A DNA stretch of 6,000 nucleotides from DATKMG01 sp035541995. GTDB lineage: Bacteria > Acidobacteriota > Terriglobia > Versatilivoradales > Versatilivoraceae. Positions 1-5,863 of the stretch are shown here, piece after piece (within the stretch, counting starts at the first letter, position 1; the number at the start of each line of letters is the position of its first letter). The position numbers were made by a program, and so were the translations under genes. The notes under the pieces were generated by a model that was not told the DNA's origin, made no database searches, and saw nothing but the letters and a program-made list of their open reading frames with translations. The stretch is taken from the NCBI GenBank assembly GCA_035541995.1, contig DATKMG010000549.1, forward strand, positions 1 to 6,000, in the 5' to 3' direction.

Positions 1-1013
1 AGGCTACGGCTGTAGAAGTTGCCGAAGGGCGGGAGCTATCGGGCATTGATTTCAAGGTAGCCCGCTTTTTGCGCGGCTATCATGTCAGCGGATTCATACA
101 GGAGGCAGATTCGGGGCAGGCGGTGCCAAACCTGCGATTCATGATTTCCAGGTTGGATGAGAATGGACGTCGAAGAGGGAGTTTTTCCAGTGGTCTCGGA
201 GGCGCCAATGGAGAATTTGAGCAAGGAGATCTTCTGCCGGGTAAATATTCTCTGGTCCTCGGACCGCTGGACGAGGCGAACTACAGTGCCGACCTGGTCG
301 ACTTCGAAATCTCCGATCAGGATGTGAAGGGGCTGATCCTCCGGCTCCGTAAGGGGGATGCAGACATCAGTGGACAGGTGATCCTGGAGGGGATGGAACC
401 TGCCGACGCAGCCTCCAAAATGAGGACTTTGGAACTGCGCGCAGAACTCGTTCAGCATTCTGCAGGGATGTGGAAGCGAACGGCGCTGGCAGCCGATGGC
501 ACTTTTACGTTCCGAGGTCTGCCTTCCGGCAAAGTCACGTTCAGCGTGAATTCCAGCGATCTATTCTTGGTGCGATGTGAATTCAATGGCCCCCCCGGAA
601 ATTACCTGCTGGAAGGAATCCCTCTTGAGTCCGGGCAGCAAATCACAGGATTGAAGCTGTTTTTTGTTGAAGGGAAAGGCACTCTGGTGGGATTAGTCCG
701 GACCAAAGCGGGACCGCTGCCTTCGGGTGTTAGATGTTATGTCGAGCCGGTCTTAGAGAACAACACAGAGTCTATTTTCGGGACCGAAACGGATGATCGC
801 GGCATGTTCAGGTTTGAAGAGCTGCCTCCGGGAGAAGTCGTGCTTCATATCCAGCCGTACGTACCGGCCTTCTCCGGAACTTCAAAGCCCGTGGAGTTTC
901 AGGAAGTCTTGCAACGAGTCACACTTCGTCCCCGGCAGGAAACTCGCACGGAGATTGTCATTGATCTCGTGCCGGAAAAAGAAAAGGTCTCGCCCGATGC
1001 TCCAAAACCCTGA
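1..1013 (+). CDS. Carboxypeptidase-regulatory-like multi-domain protein, 5'-truncated
   Basis: The frame is open from the left edge (first full codon at position 3) to a TGA at 1011-1013, giving 336 visible residues; the true start lies outside the window. The TTG at 69 is a possible internal start but sits mid-domain, so I reject it. At least three repeats of the transthyretin-like beta-sandwich fold can be seen, each with the pattern xSGxV... DGxFxFxxLPxGxYxL: about residues 24-90 (HVSGF to LLPGKYSL), 120-180 (DISGQV, then DGTFTFRGLPSG) and 227-285 (TLVGLV, then DDRGMFRFEELPPGEV). Linkers of the type GQQITGLKL are typical of acidobacterial members. The C-terminus is polar (EKEKVSPDAPKP), with no visible anchor or TonB-dependent transporter barrel. 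Such domains are structural or adhesive modules of exported proteins; no enzymatic motif is seen. The gene overlaps the next, similar gene by 17 bp, implying cotranscription. The exact function is unknown. Confidence 0.87.
   Translation, partial: ATAVEVAEGRELSGIDFKVARFLRGYHVSGFIQEADSGQAVPNLRFMISRLDENGRRRGSFSSGLGGANGEFEQGDLLPGKYSLVLGPLDEANYSADLVDFEISDQDVKGLILRLRKGDADISGQVILEGMEPADAASKMRTLELRAELVQHSAGMWKRTALAADGTFTFRGLPSGKVTFSVNSSDLFLVRCEFNGPPGNYLLEGIPLESGQQITGLKLFFVEGKGTLVGLVRTKAGPLPSGVRCYVEPVLENNTESIFGTETDDRGMFRFEELPPGEVVLHIQPYVPAFSGTSKPVEFQEVLQRVTLRPRQETRTEIVIDLVPEKEKVSPDAPKP
981..987 (+). promoter_or_regulatory. Ribosome binding site inside upstream gene
   Basis: GAAAAGG lies 9 nt before the ATG at 997, within the coding end of the preceding gene. 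It supports 997 as the start of the second gene rather than the more upstream start at 793, which would overlap the first gene by 221 bp. The match to AGGAGG is only partial. Confidence 0.5.
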
Positions 1014-2763
1014 TGATGGGCGCTCCGCCACAAAAGAGAGTTTGTGGATCACTCGGACGGGACTAGTAGCCTGCCTTGGTGCAATATTCACATTTCTGGC
1101 TCCTCCTGTTTCCTCCGCTCAGCAATCCTCTGCTCCCGGTTCGGGGGTGATCCGGGGAAAAGTTCTGGCTGAGAATGGGCGCGGCTTGCCTCAGGCCACT
1201 ATTTTCTTACACAGGGTGGGAGATCAGCATGATGCGATGCGCTGGACAAACAGTGACGCTGACGGAAAATTCCAGTTTGGATCGCTTGCGGAAGGTGCTT
1301 ACCGCCTGACGGTCACTTCTCTTGGGTACGTCATGGAGGGTGATCCAATCACTGGAAAAGCAGAACTCCCTCTCTATTATCCAGGCGATTTTGCCTCTCT
1401 TTCCCTCGCGAAGGGGGGAGTTATCACTGGCACAGTAACCGATGCCGCCGGAAATCCAGCTGTCAATGCGCAAGTGACGGCTCTCCCCGTGGAGAGGGAA
1501 GGGAAGGAATTCCCTCTTCGGTTTCCTGTTAGGACCGATGACCGGGGAATCTACCGGATTTACGGCCTGCACGCTGGAAACTATCATGTGCGTGCTGGGG
1601 GCAGTGCCTCCAATTACTCGTTTTCCGCTTACGATGGAATTGCACCCTCCTTTTATTCTATGGAAGCAGACGGGGCCCCTTCTGTCGTTGGGGTAAGGAC
1701 AGGCCTTGAGATTACCGGGATCGATATGCGTTTGCGAGCAGAAATCGGGCAAACCATCCGGGGAGAAGTGACCCTGTCACCTTCACTAAAGAGCTCCAAG
1801 CTGTGGGCCGAAATTAATCTGATTCATGCAGAGAGCGGGATCTTGGAGAGAACCTCTGCCACCAGTCGGGAAACCCTGGCCGGGAAATTCACGCTGGCGC
1901 ATATTCCCGATGGAAACTATTACCTGCTGGCTCAAACGCCGCGGGAGATGGAAACGCGGGGGGCTTCCACCCCTGTCCCCCTCTCTATCCGCGGCCAGGA
2001 CGTCAGCAATGTCAAGCTGGTTATGAACCCGCTGGGAACCCTGGCGGGCCGGGTCGTGATCGAAAAGACGGAAACAGGCGCTGAATGTGCTCCGCCCGGA
2101 ATCAACTGGATGAAAGGACTGGTTCTTTCGACGCGTCGACTGCCTGACCGAAAGCAAAAATCGGTGCTGGATCAATTCCTGCCTTCTGAGGCTGAGACGG
2201 TAGCTGGTGCCAAAGGGGAATTCCAGCTGGCCGGGTTGTCAGATGGCAATCATCAGTTGATAATTCATCTGCCCGCCCGGTCTTTTTACCTCAAGTCGGT
2301 CAAGCCCGGGATGGATTCTGCAACAGGTGCAAAACCAGCCGCCTCCCGTCTGGTCTTTTCAATAAGAGGTAGTCAGGCAGGGGAGAACCTTCAGATCACA
2401 CTGGCCCCGGGAGCTGCGGAAATCTCCGGCCATATAGCCGCACCTGCGGGCGAAGCGGGAAGTGCGGGTGCCGTCAGGATTTTCCTGGTCCCTGCTGAAG
2501 AGAATTCTACAGATGACATTCTACGATATGCCGAAACCCGGCCGGACGGGAATGGAGCATTTCAGTTGCGCAACCTTGCCCCGGGCTCATACTCTCTTTT
2601 GCCCTGGCCGGAAAGAAACATACCTGCCACCACTGCCGAACTGCCGGCCTTCTTTTCTTCCTCATTTCGCTTGAAGCTGCGCCAGGCAGCCGCCCACGAG
2701 CGCGGTGTCACCCTGAAGCCATGTCAATCCCTCGCTGGTTTAGAGTTAACGATCCCTCGATGA
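997..2763 (+). CDS. Secreted carboxypeptidase-regulatory-like multi-domain protein
   Basis: The product is 588 residues, starting at the ATG at 997, which follows GAAAAGG and overlaps the upstream stop by 17 bp. A signal peptide is visible: R20, a hydrophobic core at about 22-36 (GLVACLGAIFTFLAP), and a likely cleavage after VSSA (residue 41). A TTG at 1042 would give a tighter signal peptide and is an alternative start. Beta-sandwich repeats then follow: about 51-110 (VIRGKV, DADGKFQFGSLAEGAYRL), 141-200 (VITGTV, DDRGIYRIYGLHAGNYHV), 252-312 (TIRGEV, AGKFTLAHIPDGNYYL), 347-433 (GRVV, KGEFQLAGLSDGNHQL) and 475-536 (EISGHI, NGAFQLRNLAPGSYSL). The linker TGLEITGIDMRL matches the spacing segments of the upstream gene, so the two are probably tandem paralogues. 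No catalytic motif, outer-membrane barrel or sortase signal is seen. I infer an exported structural or surface protein; the substrate or partner is unknown. Confidence 0.9.
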   Translation: MLQNPDDGRSATKESLWITRTGLVACLGAIFTFLAPPVSSAQQSSAPGSGVIRGKVLAENGRGLPQATIFLHRVGDQHDAMRWTNSDADGKFQFGSLAEGAYRLTVTSLGYVMEGDPITGKAELPLYYPGDFASLSLAKGGVITGTVTDAAGNPAVNAQVTALPVEREGKEFPLRFPVRTDDRGIYRIYGLHAGNYHVRAGGSASNYSFSAYDGIAPSFYSMEADGAPSVVGVRTGLEITGIDMRLRAEIGQTIRGEVTLSPSLKSSKLWAEINLIHAESGILERTSATSRETLAGKFTLAHIPDGNYYLLAQTPREMETRGASTPVPLSIRGQDVSNVKLVMNPLGTLAGRVVIEKTETGAECAPPGINWMKGLVLSTRRLPDRKQKSVLDQFLPSEAETVAGAKGEFQLAGLSDGNHQLIIHLPARSFYLKSVKPGMDSATGAKPAASRLVFSIRGSQAGENLQITLAPGAAEISGHIAAPAGEAGSAGAVRIFLVPAEENSTDDILRYAETRPDGNGAFQLRNLAPGSYSLLPWPERNIPATTAELPAFFSSSFRLKLRQAAAHERGVTLKPCQSLAGLELTIPR

Positions 2764-2967
2764 TCCTCCAGCCGAATCCGTGATCGGGCTGATTTTCACT
2801 GAGGAAGGACCGGTATTAATCAAAGGCGCCGGCGGCATAAGTATTCGGATCATCGGTGTGCGATTTGGTTGTTTCTGAGCCTTCAGCGGACGGGTATGGG
2901 AGCATTGTTGGAGATCAAACTCGGAAAACAATTCGGTCGTGGCGCCTCAGAGCAGATGCAATGTGTG

Positions 2968-3006
2968 ACGGTAAGACCGTGTGTGGCCGCCAAATGGTGG
3001 CTTTTT
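2968..3006 (+). terminator. Intrinsic terminator with tandem hairpins
   Basis: Two adjacent stems lie here. The first is ACGGT-AAG-ACCGT (2968-2980). The second is GCCGCC-AAAT-GGTGGC (2986-3001, one G-U pair), followed at once by TTTTT (3002-3006). The order of GC-rich hairpin then T-run on the + strand fits rho-independent termination of the two-gene transcript ending at 2763. It lies about 205 bp beyond that stop and touches the stop codon of the convergent tetR gene, so it would block antisense transcription into that gene. The 2763-2968 stretch before it shows no supportable gene. Confidence 0.6.
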
Positions 3007-3614
3007 CAAGTCTGCAAAAGCTCACTTGAGGCAATACAATGCACCACCTTCGTCATCAGATCCACAGCTTGGGCATCGTCCAAGTCTTGTTCGCGAACCA
3101 GAGATCGCCAGGTCTGGAAGGTCATCGCATGCCCAATCAAAGCCCGGATTAGAGGGTTCTTGGAACCCGGGGATTCCCAAGCCGAAGCTAGAACATCCCG
3201 CATTCGATCCCATCGCAAAAAAAAATTCTCCAGAACCTCACGGAGTATGGGGTTTTCCTCAAGGTCTCGCGCCGCCCGAGCAAACATGGGCTCTGTGCGA
3301 CGGTGATAGGCATAAATTTCTGAAAGCCCTAAATGGAGGCGCTGCCCTGCATCGACTATTTCACGCCAGGGATCCGGGTTTGGAGGTGGGTTCAAATTGA
3401 GGTAGTGTGACGTGCAACCCTTTAATAAAGAGCGCTCGTCCGGGAAGTGGCGATAGACCGTCAACCGTTCGACTCCAGCCAACTCAGCAATAGCACTAAT
3501 GCTGGTATTAGCCGCTCCCCGCATCTGATGGAGGTGGACGGTTGCGGCAACAATTCTTCGGCGAGTCTCGGCCAGACTGGCGGCACGTTTCTTTAACTTG
3601 TATATTCTAGGCAT
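3006..3614 (-). CDS. TetR/AcrR-family transcriptional regulator
   Basis: The product is 202 residues, starting at the ATG whose complement is CAT at 3612-3614. An in-frame TTG at 3626 would add four residues and has no better ribosome site. The N-terminal HTH domain covers about residues 15-65: a first helix with ETRRRIVAATVHLHQ, then TSISAIAELAGVERLTVYRHFPDERSLL. The latter is the classic TetR pattern, with the recognition helix around VERLTVYRHF and the conserved YxHFxxxxxLL. The remainder (about 80-202) is helical and variable, as expected for the ligand-binding and dimerisation domain; it contains YAYHRRTEPMFARAARDLEE, whose ligand I cannot predict. Total length is normal for the family. 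The gene is divergent from the di-iron-type metallo-hydrolase at 3829 across an AT-rich spacer full of inverted repeats. I infer that it represses itself and that neighbour, as is common for such pairs. The family call is very secure; the target and ligand are inference or unknown. Confidence 0.96.
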   Translation of the reverse strand: MPRIYKLKKRAASLAETRRRIVAATVHLHQMRGAANTSISAIAELAGVERLTVYRHFPDERSLLKGCTSHYLNLNPPPNPDPWREIVDAGQRLHLGLSEIYAYHRRTEPMFARAARDLEENPILREVLENFFLRWDRMRDVLASAWESPGSKNPLIRALIGHAMTFQTWRSLVREQDLDDAQAVDLMTKVVHCIASSELLQT

Positions 3615-3640
3615 CTTACCGATCAAAAAGAGGGGCGATT

Positions 3641-3728
3641 AATTTCACTAAACGAATATGTATAATTAAATTGATTCCTTTAGGATTTTCCATTACAATT
3701 TCATTATACATGGTTGCATAGTGAAAAT
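3641..3728. promoter_or_regulatory. 88-bp imperfect palindrome with two facing -10 boxes
   Basis: The arm 3641-3673, read on the + strand, matches the arm 3696-3728, read on the - strand, at 26 of 33 positions, with a 22-nt non-symmetrical centre. The shared core is TTTCACTA, seven variable bases, then ATGTATAAT, with AAATTG at the inner end. Each arm carries a perfect TATAAT: + strand 3661-3666 pointing to the metallo-hydrolase, and - strand 3708-3703 pointing to tetR. No good TTGACA-like -35 sits 17 nt upstream of either. The region is 25% G/C over 3641-3740. I read it as the shared promoter and operator region of the divergent pair, with the repeated core a likely TetR binding element. The regulatory role is inference. 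Confidence 0.6.
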
Positions 3729-3738
3729 AAAGCAACCA
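3711..3738. promoter_or_regulatory. Candidate operator TGGTTGC-N14-GCAACCA
   Basis: A perfect 7-bp inverted repeat has arms at 3711-3717 and 3732-3738, 28 bp in total, a size within the range known for TetR-family operators. It overlaps the right arm of the larger palindrome and would sit over the upstream part of the tetR promoter. A protein bound here could control that promoter. No consensus is known for this regulator, so the role is inferred. Confidence 0.4.
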
Positions 3739-3753
3739 ATTCCATTACCTATC

Positions 3754-3795
3754 GCATGAGAATGCTTCAGCCTTCAGGGTGATGATTCTCCATGC
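3754..3795 (+). promoter_or_regulatory. Leader hairpin upstream of the metallo-hydrolase
   Basis: GCATGAGAAT (3754-3763) pairs with ATTCTC-C-ATGC (3785-3795), forming a 10-bp stem with one bulged C and a 21-nt loop. The loop contains CTTCAG twice. It lies 16 nt before the Shine-Dalgarno of the downstream gene and, if transcribed from the TATAAT at 3661, would be in its leader RNA. It could also act as DNA dyad symmetry for a second regulator site. No known riboswitch is recognised and there is no T-run, so it is not an intrinsic terminator. Confidence 0.4.
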
Positions 3796-3811
3796 ACGTC
3801 CATTTCAAGAT

Positions 3812-3820
3812 AAGGAGAGG
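3812..3820 (+). promoter_or_regulatory. Strong ribosome binding site deciding the start at 3829
   Basis: AAGGAGAGG ends 8 nt before the ATG at 3829. An in-frame GTG at 3820 begins on the last G of this element and so cannot use it, which favours the ATG as the real start. Confidence 0.8.
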
Positions 3821-3828
3821 TGACCACA

Positions 3829-4581
3829 ATGGCCAGAATAGATGAAGTTGCTCCGGATGTGTATCGAATCTCGGTGCTTTCCCCGCAGTTCAATTTGCAG
3901 TTCAACCATTTTCTTATCAGGGACGAAAATCCGCTCCTCTTTCATGCCGGATACAAGTCCATGTTTAGTGAGATACGAGAAGCAGTCAGCAGCCTCCTGC
4001 CTCCTTCCAGTATCCGCTGGATCAGCTTCAGCCATTTTGAGTCTGATGAATGCGGAGCTCTCAATCACTGGTTGGAGATTGCACCCGACGCTGAGGCGGC
4101 CTGCAGCGTGATAGGTGCCCTGGTCAGTGTGAATGATTTTGCCATCCGTCCTGCTCGTGGACTGGCCCATGGAGAGGTCCTGAACACGGGAAAGTATCAA
4201 TTCCGCTACTGCTCGACGGCACACATGCCTCACGGGTGGGACGCCGGGATCCTGTTTGAAGAAACCCAGAAGACATTGTTCTGTTCCGATTTGTTCTTTC
4301 ACACGGGTGATGTTGAGCCAATAACAGAAGCGGACATCGTGGGTCCTTCTCGCCGTGCCCTGGAGGAATTGGAAAATGGCCCACTGGCAGGCTCCGTGCC
4401 CTACACCACAGACACGGATCGAATCATGGAACAGCTTGCTACACTCCAGCCGCGCACACTGGCCACGATGCACGGATCAAGTTTCGTGGGCAATGGAGAG
4501 AAGGCCATCCGCGAACTGGCGGCAACCTTGAAGGAACTTTTTGCTGGTGAAAAGAGAATGGGGATTTCGGCAGGAGTCTGA
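3829..4581 (+). CDS. Stand-alone ODP-type (flavodiiron-like) MBL-fold metalloprotein
   Basis: The product is 250 residues, starting at the ATG at 3829 after AAGGAGAGG. The metallo-beta-lactamase fold is seen in the motif SHFESDECGALNHW (68-81), followed by H135 (MPHGWDAGILF), D154 (LFCSDLF) and H215 (ATMHGSS). The spacing from the H69-x-E71-x-D73-E74 block to H135 is 60 residues, then 18 to D154 and 60 to H215. This reproduces the HxExDH...H...D...H spacing of the di-iron domain of flavodiiron O2/NO reductases and related oxygen-binding di-iron proteins. The HxExD signature, rather than HxHxDH, argues against a zinc beta-lactamase or glyoxalase II. Two departures stand out. The usual His after the Asp is Glu (E74), and the C-terminal flavodoxin domain that makes flavodiiron proteins about 400 residues long is absent. 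No signal peptide or membrane segment is seen, so it is cytosolic. It is divergent from tetR and probably controlled by it. An O2-, NO- or redox-related role is plausible but not shown; hydrolase activity is an alternative. Confidence 0.9.
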   Translation: MARIDEVAPDVYRISVLSPQFNLQFNHFLIRDENPLLFHAGYKSMFSEIREAVSSLLPPSSIRWISFSHFESDECGALNHWLEIAPDAEAACSVIGALVSVNDFAIRPARGLAHGEVLNTGKYQFRYCSTAHMPHGWDAGILFEETQKTLFCSDLFFHTGDVEPITEADIVGPSRRALEELENGPLAGSVPYTTDTDRIMEQLATLQPRTLATMHGSSFVGNGEKAIRELAATLKELFAGEKRMGISAGV

Positions 4582-4587
4582 AGGTTT

Positions 4588-4610
4588 CTTCTTGCTGGAG
4601 AGCTAAGAAG
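4588..4610 (+). other. Hairpin just after the metallo-hydrolase stop
   Basis: CTTCTTGCT (4588-4596) pairs with AGC-T-AAGAAG (4601-4610) around a GGAG loop: a 9-bp stem with one bulged base, starting 7 nt after the stop codon. No T-run follows, so it is not a classical intrinsic terminator. It may stabilise or define the 3' end of the transcript. Confidence 0.35.
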
Positions 4611-4668
4611 GCTAAGTTCAATGTGCGGACTTCTGAGGTTTTAAGGTCAGTGAGGATGCAGGAGGCTA

Positions 4669-4712
4669 GGACCGCCGAGCCCCAGTTCGGCGAGGTCCGA
4701 TGTACCCATCGG
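4669..4712. repeat. Two abutting inverted repeats
   Basis: GGACCGCCGA (4669-4678) pairs with TCGGC-GA-GGTCC (4687-4698), a 10-bp stem with a 2-nt bulge and an 8-nt loop. The end of this stem is shared with a second, perfect 6-bp stem, CCGATG-TACC-CATCGG (4697-4712). The two can therefore form alternative or stacked structures. The last bases of the first stem belong to the AGGTCCGATG unit that recurs at 4739. The symmetry is seen directly; a role as a repeat element or RNA is inference. Confidence 0.45.
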
Positions 4713-5046
4713 CGCTCTCGTTGCTCCTGCTCCTCGCTAGGTCCGATGCAAAACACCACCGCCCGTGACGTTCCATCAGATACCCCTCCAACTCTAGGCA
4801 ACACCATTCAAGCCGGATTTCATTCCATTGGGCAGAAAAATCAGACGATACTGCAGCTACTTCCAGGCCGGCAAGGGTTTCCAGCTATCATAAGACCAGC
4901 GCATGTTGAGTCAGCGACCTCGCATGCTGCAAACACCATGGACCGGTCTATGGAGCAATGAAGGACAAGTTGGAGTCGCACATGTCGGATTCTTCTTTGA
5001 AAGGTTGTTACGCACTCGAATCTTATAGAGGAGATCTTGATACCCA

Positions 5047-5733
5047 ATGACAGCTCAGGCCCCATGGTCTTTACTCTCCGAAGCAGAGCATAAGGCCCGC
5101 AACTTTTACGATCATTGGATAGGAGGGACTAGTTTTGCTTCGCCCATTGGAAGGCTTGTTTTCAGCATTAGTGGCATCGTTTATTCTCGCACGTTTGTTC
5201 ATGCGGCCCGATTGACCTCCATGGACCGGGTCATTGAGATTGGTTGTGGTATGGGGGAAATCTTGAGAGCCGCTCAGCGGAGAGTCCGTTCGAAAGAATC
5301 ATACTTGGGAGTTGATCTCTCGTATCAAATGGTCCTCCAGGGCAAGACAAGAGTGTCAAAAGGATGGCCCACGAAATCAGTGGATCTGATGGTGGGCAGC
5401 GCTCTGTCTCTGCCTGTGGGTTCCTCCCTGTTTGATGTTGTCCTGCTTTCTCACGTCATCAAGTACCTGACCGATAAGCAGCTTCGCCAGGCTCTCCTCG
5501 AAACTGTCCGGGTACTCAAACCTGGCGGTAGAATTGTACTTTGGGAATTCAGCCCGGTATTGATCCCTCTAGTGACGCGGCTCATTCTGAAGTGTTGCAG
5601 GGCTCAGAGTCTACGGCGCGAAGACGAATTGAGAGGAGTGATGAAAGCAGTCGGTTACAGTGATCTCAAGTCGTTCCGGATAACTACCCCCTGGGTACCC
5701 TGGTCAAATGTAGCATTGACCGGGGGAATATGA
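5047..5733 (+). CDS. Class I SAM-dependent methyltransferase
   Basis: The product is 228 residues. The ATG at 5047 is the first possible start because an in-frame TGA lies at 5038-5040. AGAGGAGA (5027-5034) upstream is a good Shine-Dalgarno but about 13 nt away, rather long. The Rossmann methyltransferase signatures are in order: motif I VIEIGCGMG (62-70), the acidic strand end YLGVDLS (86-92, D90 for the SAM ribose), motif II GSALSLPVGSSLFDVVLLSH (117-136), and motif III VRVLKPGGRIVLWEF (154-168). This is the Methyltransf_11/25 type, usually acting on small molecules, lipids or quinones. Residues 1-60 form an N-terminal extension with YDHWIGGTSFASPIG. The segment 169-183 (SPVLIPLVTRLILKC) is hydrophobic and might contact a lipid-like substrate or the membrane, which is only a guess. 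The substrate cannot be named from the sequence, and neighbours give no pathway clue. It stands alone after a long non-coding leader. Confidence 0.94.
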   Translation: MTAQAPWSLLSEAEHKARNFYDHWIGGTSFASPIGRLVFSISGIVYSRTFVHAARLTSMDRVIEIGCGMGEILRAAQRRVRSKESYLGVDLSYQMVLQGKTRVSKGWPTKSVDLMVGSALSLPVGSSLFDVVLLSHVIKYLTDKQLRQALLETVRVLKPGGRIVLWEFSPVLIPLVTRLILKCCRAQSLRREDELRGVMKAVGYSDLKSFRITTPWVPWSNVALTGGI

Positions 5734-5863
5734 ATGGTTCTGTCGCCAGGGTTCCTGCGGCTTGATTGGAACGCACTTCCGCTTTCTCATATGGATGGGG
5801 GATTCTGATTGGGAAACAATGGATGTCGGTCTTGGTGGCGCGATCTGTACTCGGGAGTCGGTA

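Larger units (their letters stand above)
4582..5046. other. 465-bp region without a convincing gene
   Basis: Short open frames exist on both strands (for example 4623-4961 + and 4439-4807 -), but none has a ribosome site, a recognisable motif or sensible composition. The left half is rich in dyad symmetry. The hairpins are at 4588-4610, 4669-4698 and 4697-4712, and AGGTCCGATG is directly repeated at 4693-4702 and 4739-4748. The right half (about 4750-5020) shows nothing recognisable. The region may hold a decayed gene, a dispersed repeat or a structured RNA, plus the promoter of the methyltransferase. None of these can be decided from one copy. Confidence 0.5.

Noticed and set aside
793..996. 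A longer start at 793 for the second gene, adding 68 residues
   Set aside because: It would overlap the upstream gene by 221 bp, the added residues are a Cys/Arg/Ser-rich shadow of that gene, and they would push the signal peptide far from the N-terminus. The ATG at 997 has a ribosome site.
2770..2790. Weak stem AGCCGA/TCGGGCT after the second gene as a terminator
   Set aside because: The stem is imperfect and the following bases (GATTTTC) are not a proper T-run; the hairpin at 2986-3006 is far better.
2746..2931. 61-residue - strand frame in the gap after the second gene
   Set aside because: It has no ribosome site or recognisable motif and overlaps the end of the second gene; chance is sufficient.
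2869..3400. Two + strand open frames (2869-3306 and 2981-3400)
   Set aside because: They lie antisense to the clear TetR coding sequence and beyond the intrinsic terminator, have unnatural composition, and carry no motif.
3688..3748. Direct repeat TTCCATTAC at 3688-3696 and 3740-3748
   Set aside because: It is a 9-bp repeat in very AT-rich DNA. It may be part of an operator pattern but is not distinguishable from chance, and the inverted repeats explain the region better.
4439..4807. 122-residue open frame on the - strand
   Set aside because: Its distal part is antisense to the conserved C-terminus of the di-iron protein. I had a vague sense of similarity to small hypothetical proteins but cannot support it.
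4623..4961. 112-residue open frame on the + strand, starting GTG
   Set aside because: It has no ribosome site, a low-quality composition rich in Arg, Ser and Thr, and no motif. It overlaps an equally long opposite-strand frame and crosses several hairpins.
5734..5808. 24-residue open frame starting right after the methyltransferase stop
   Set aside because: It has no ribosome site except what may be borrowed from the preceding gene's end, no motif, and is too short to support.
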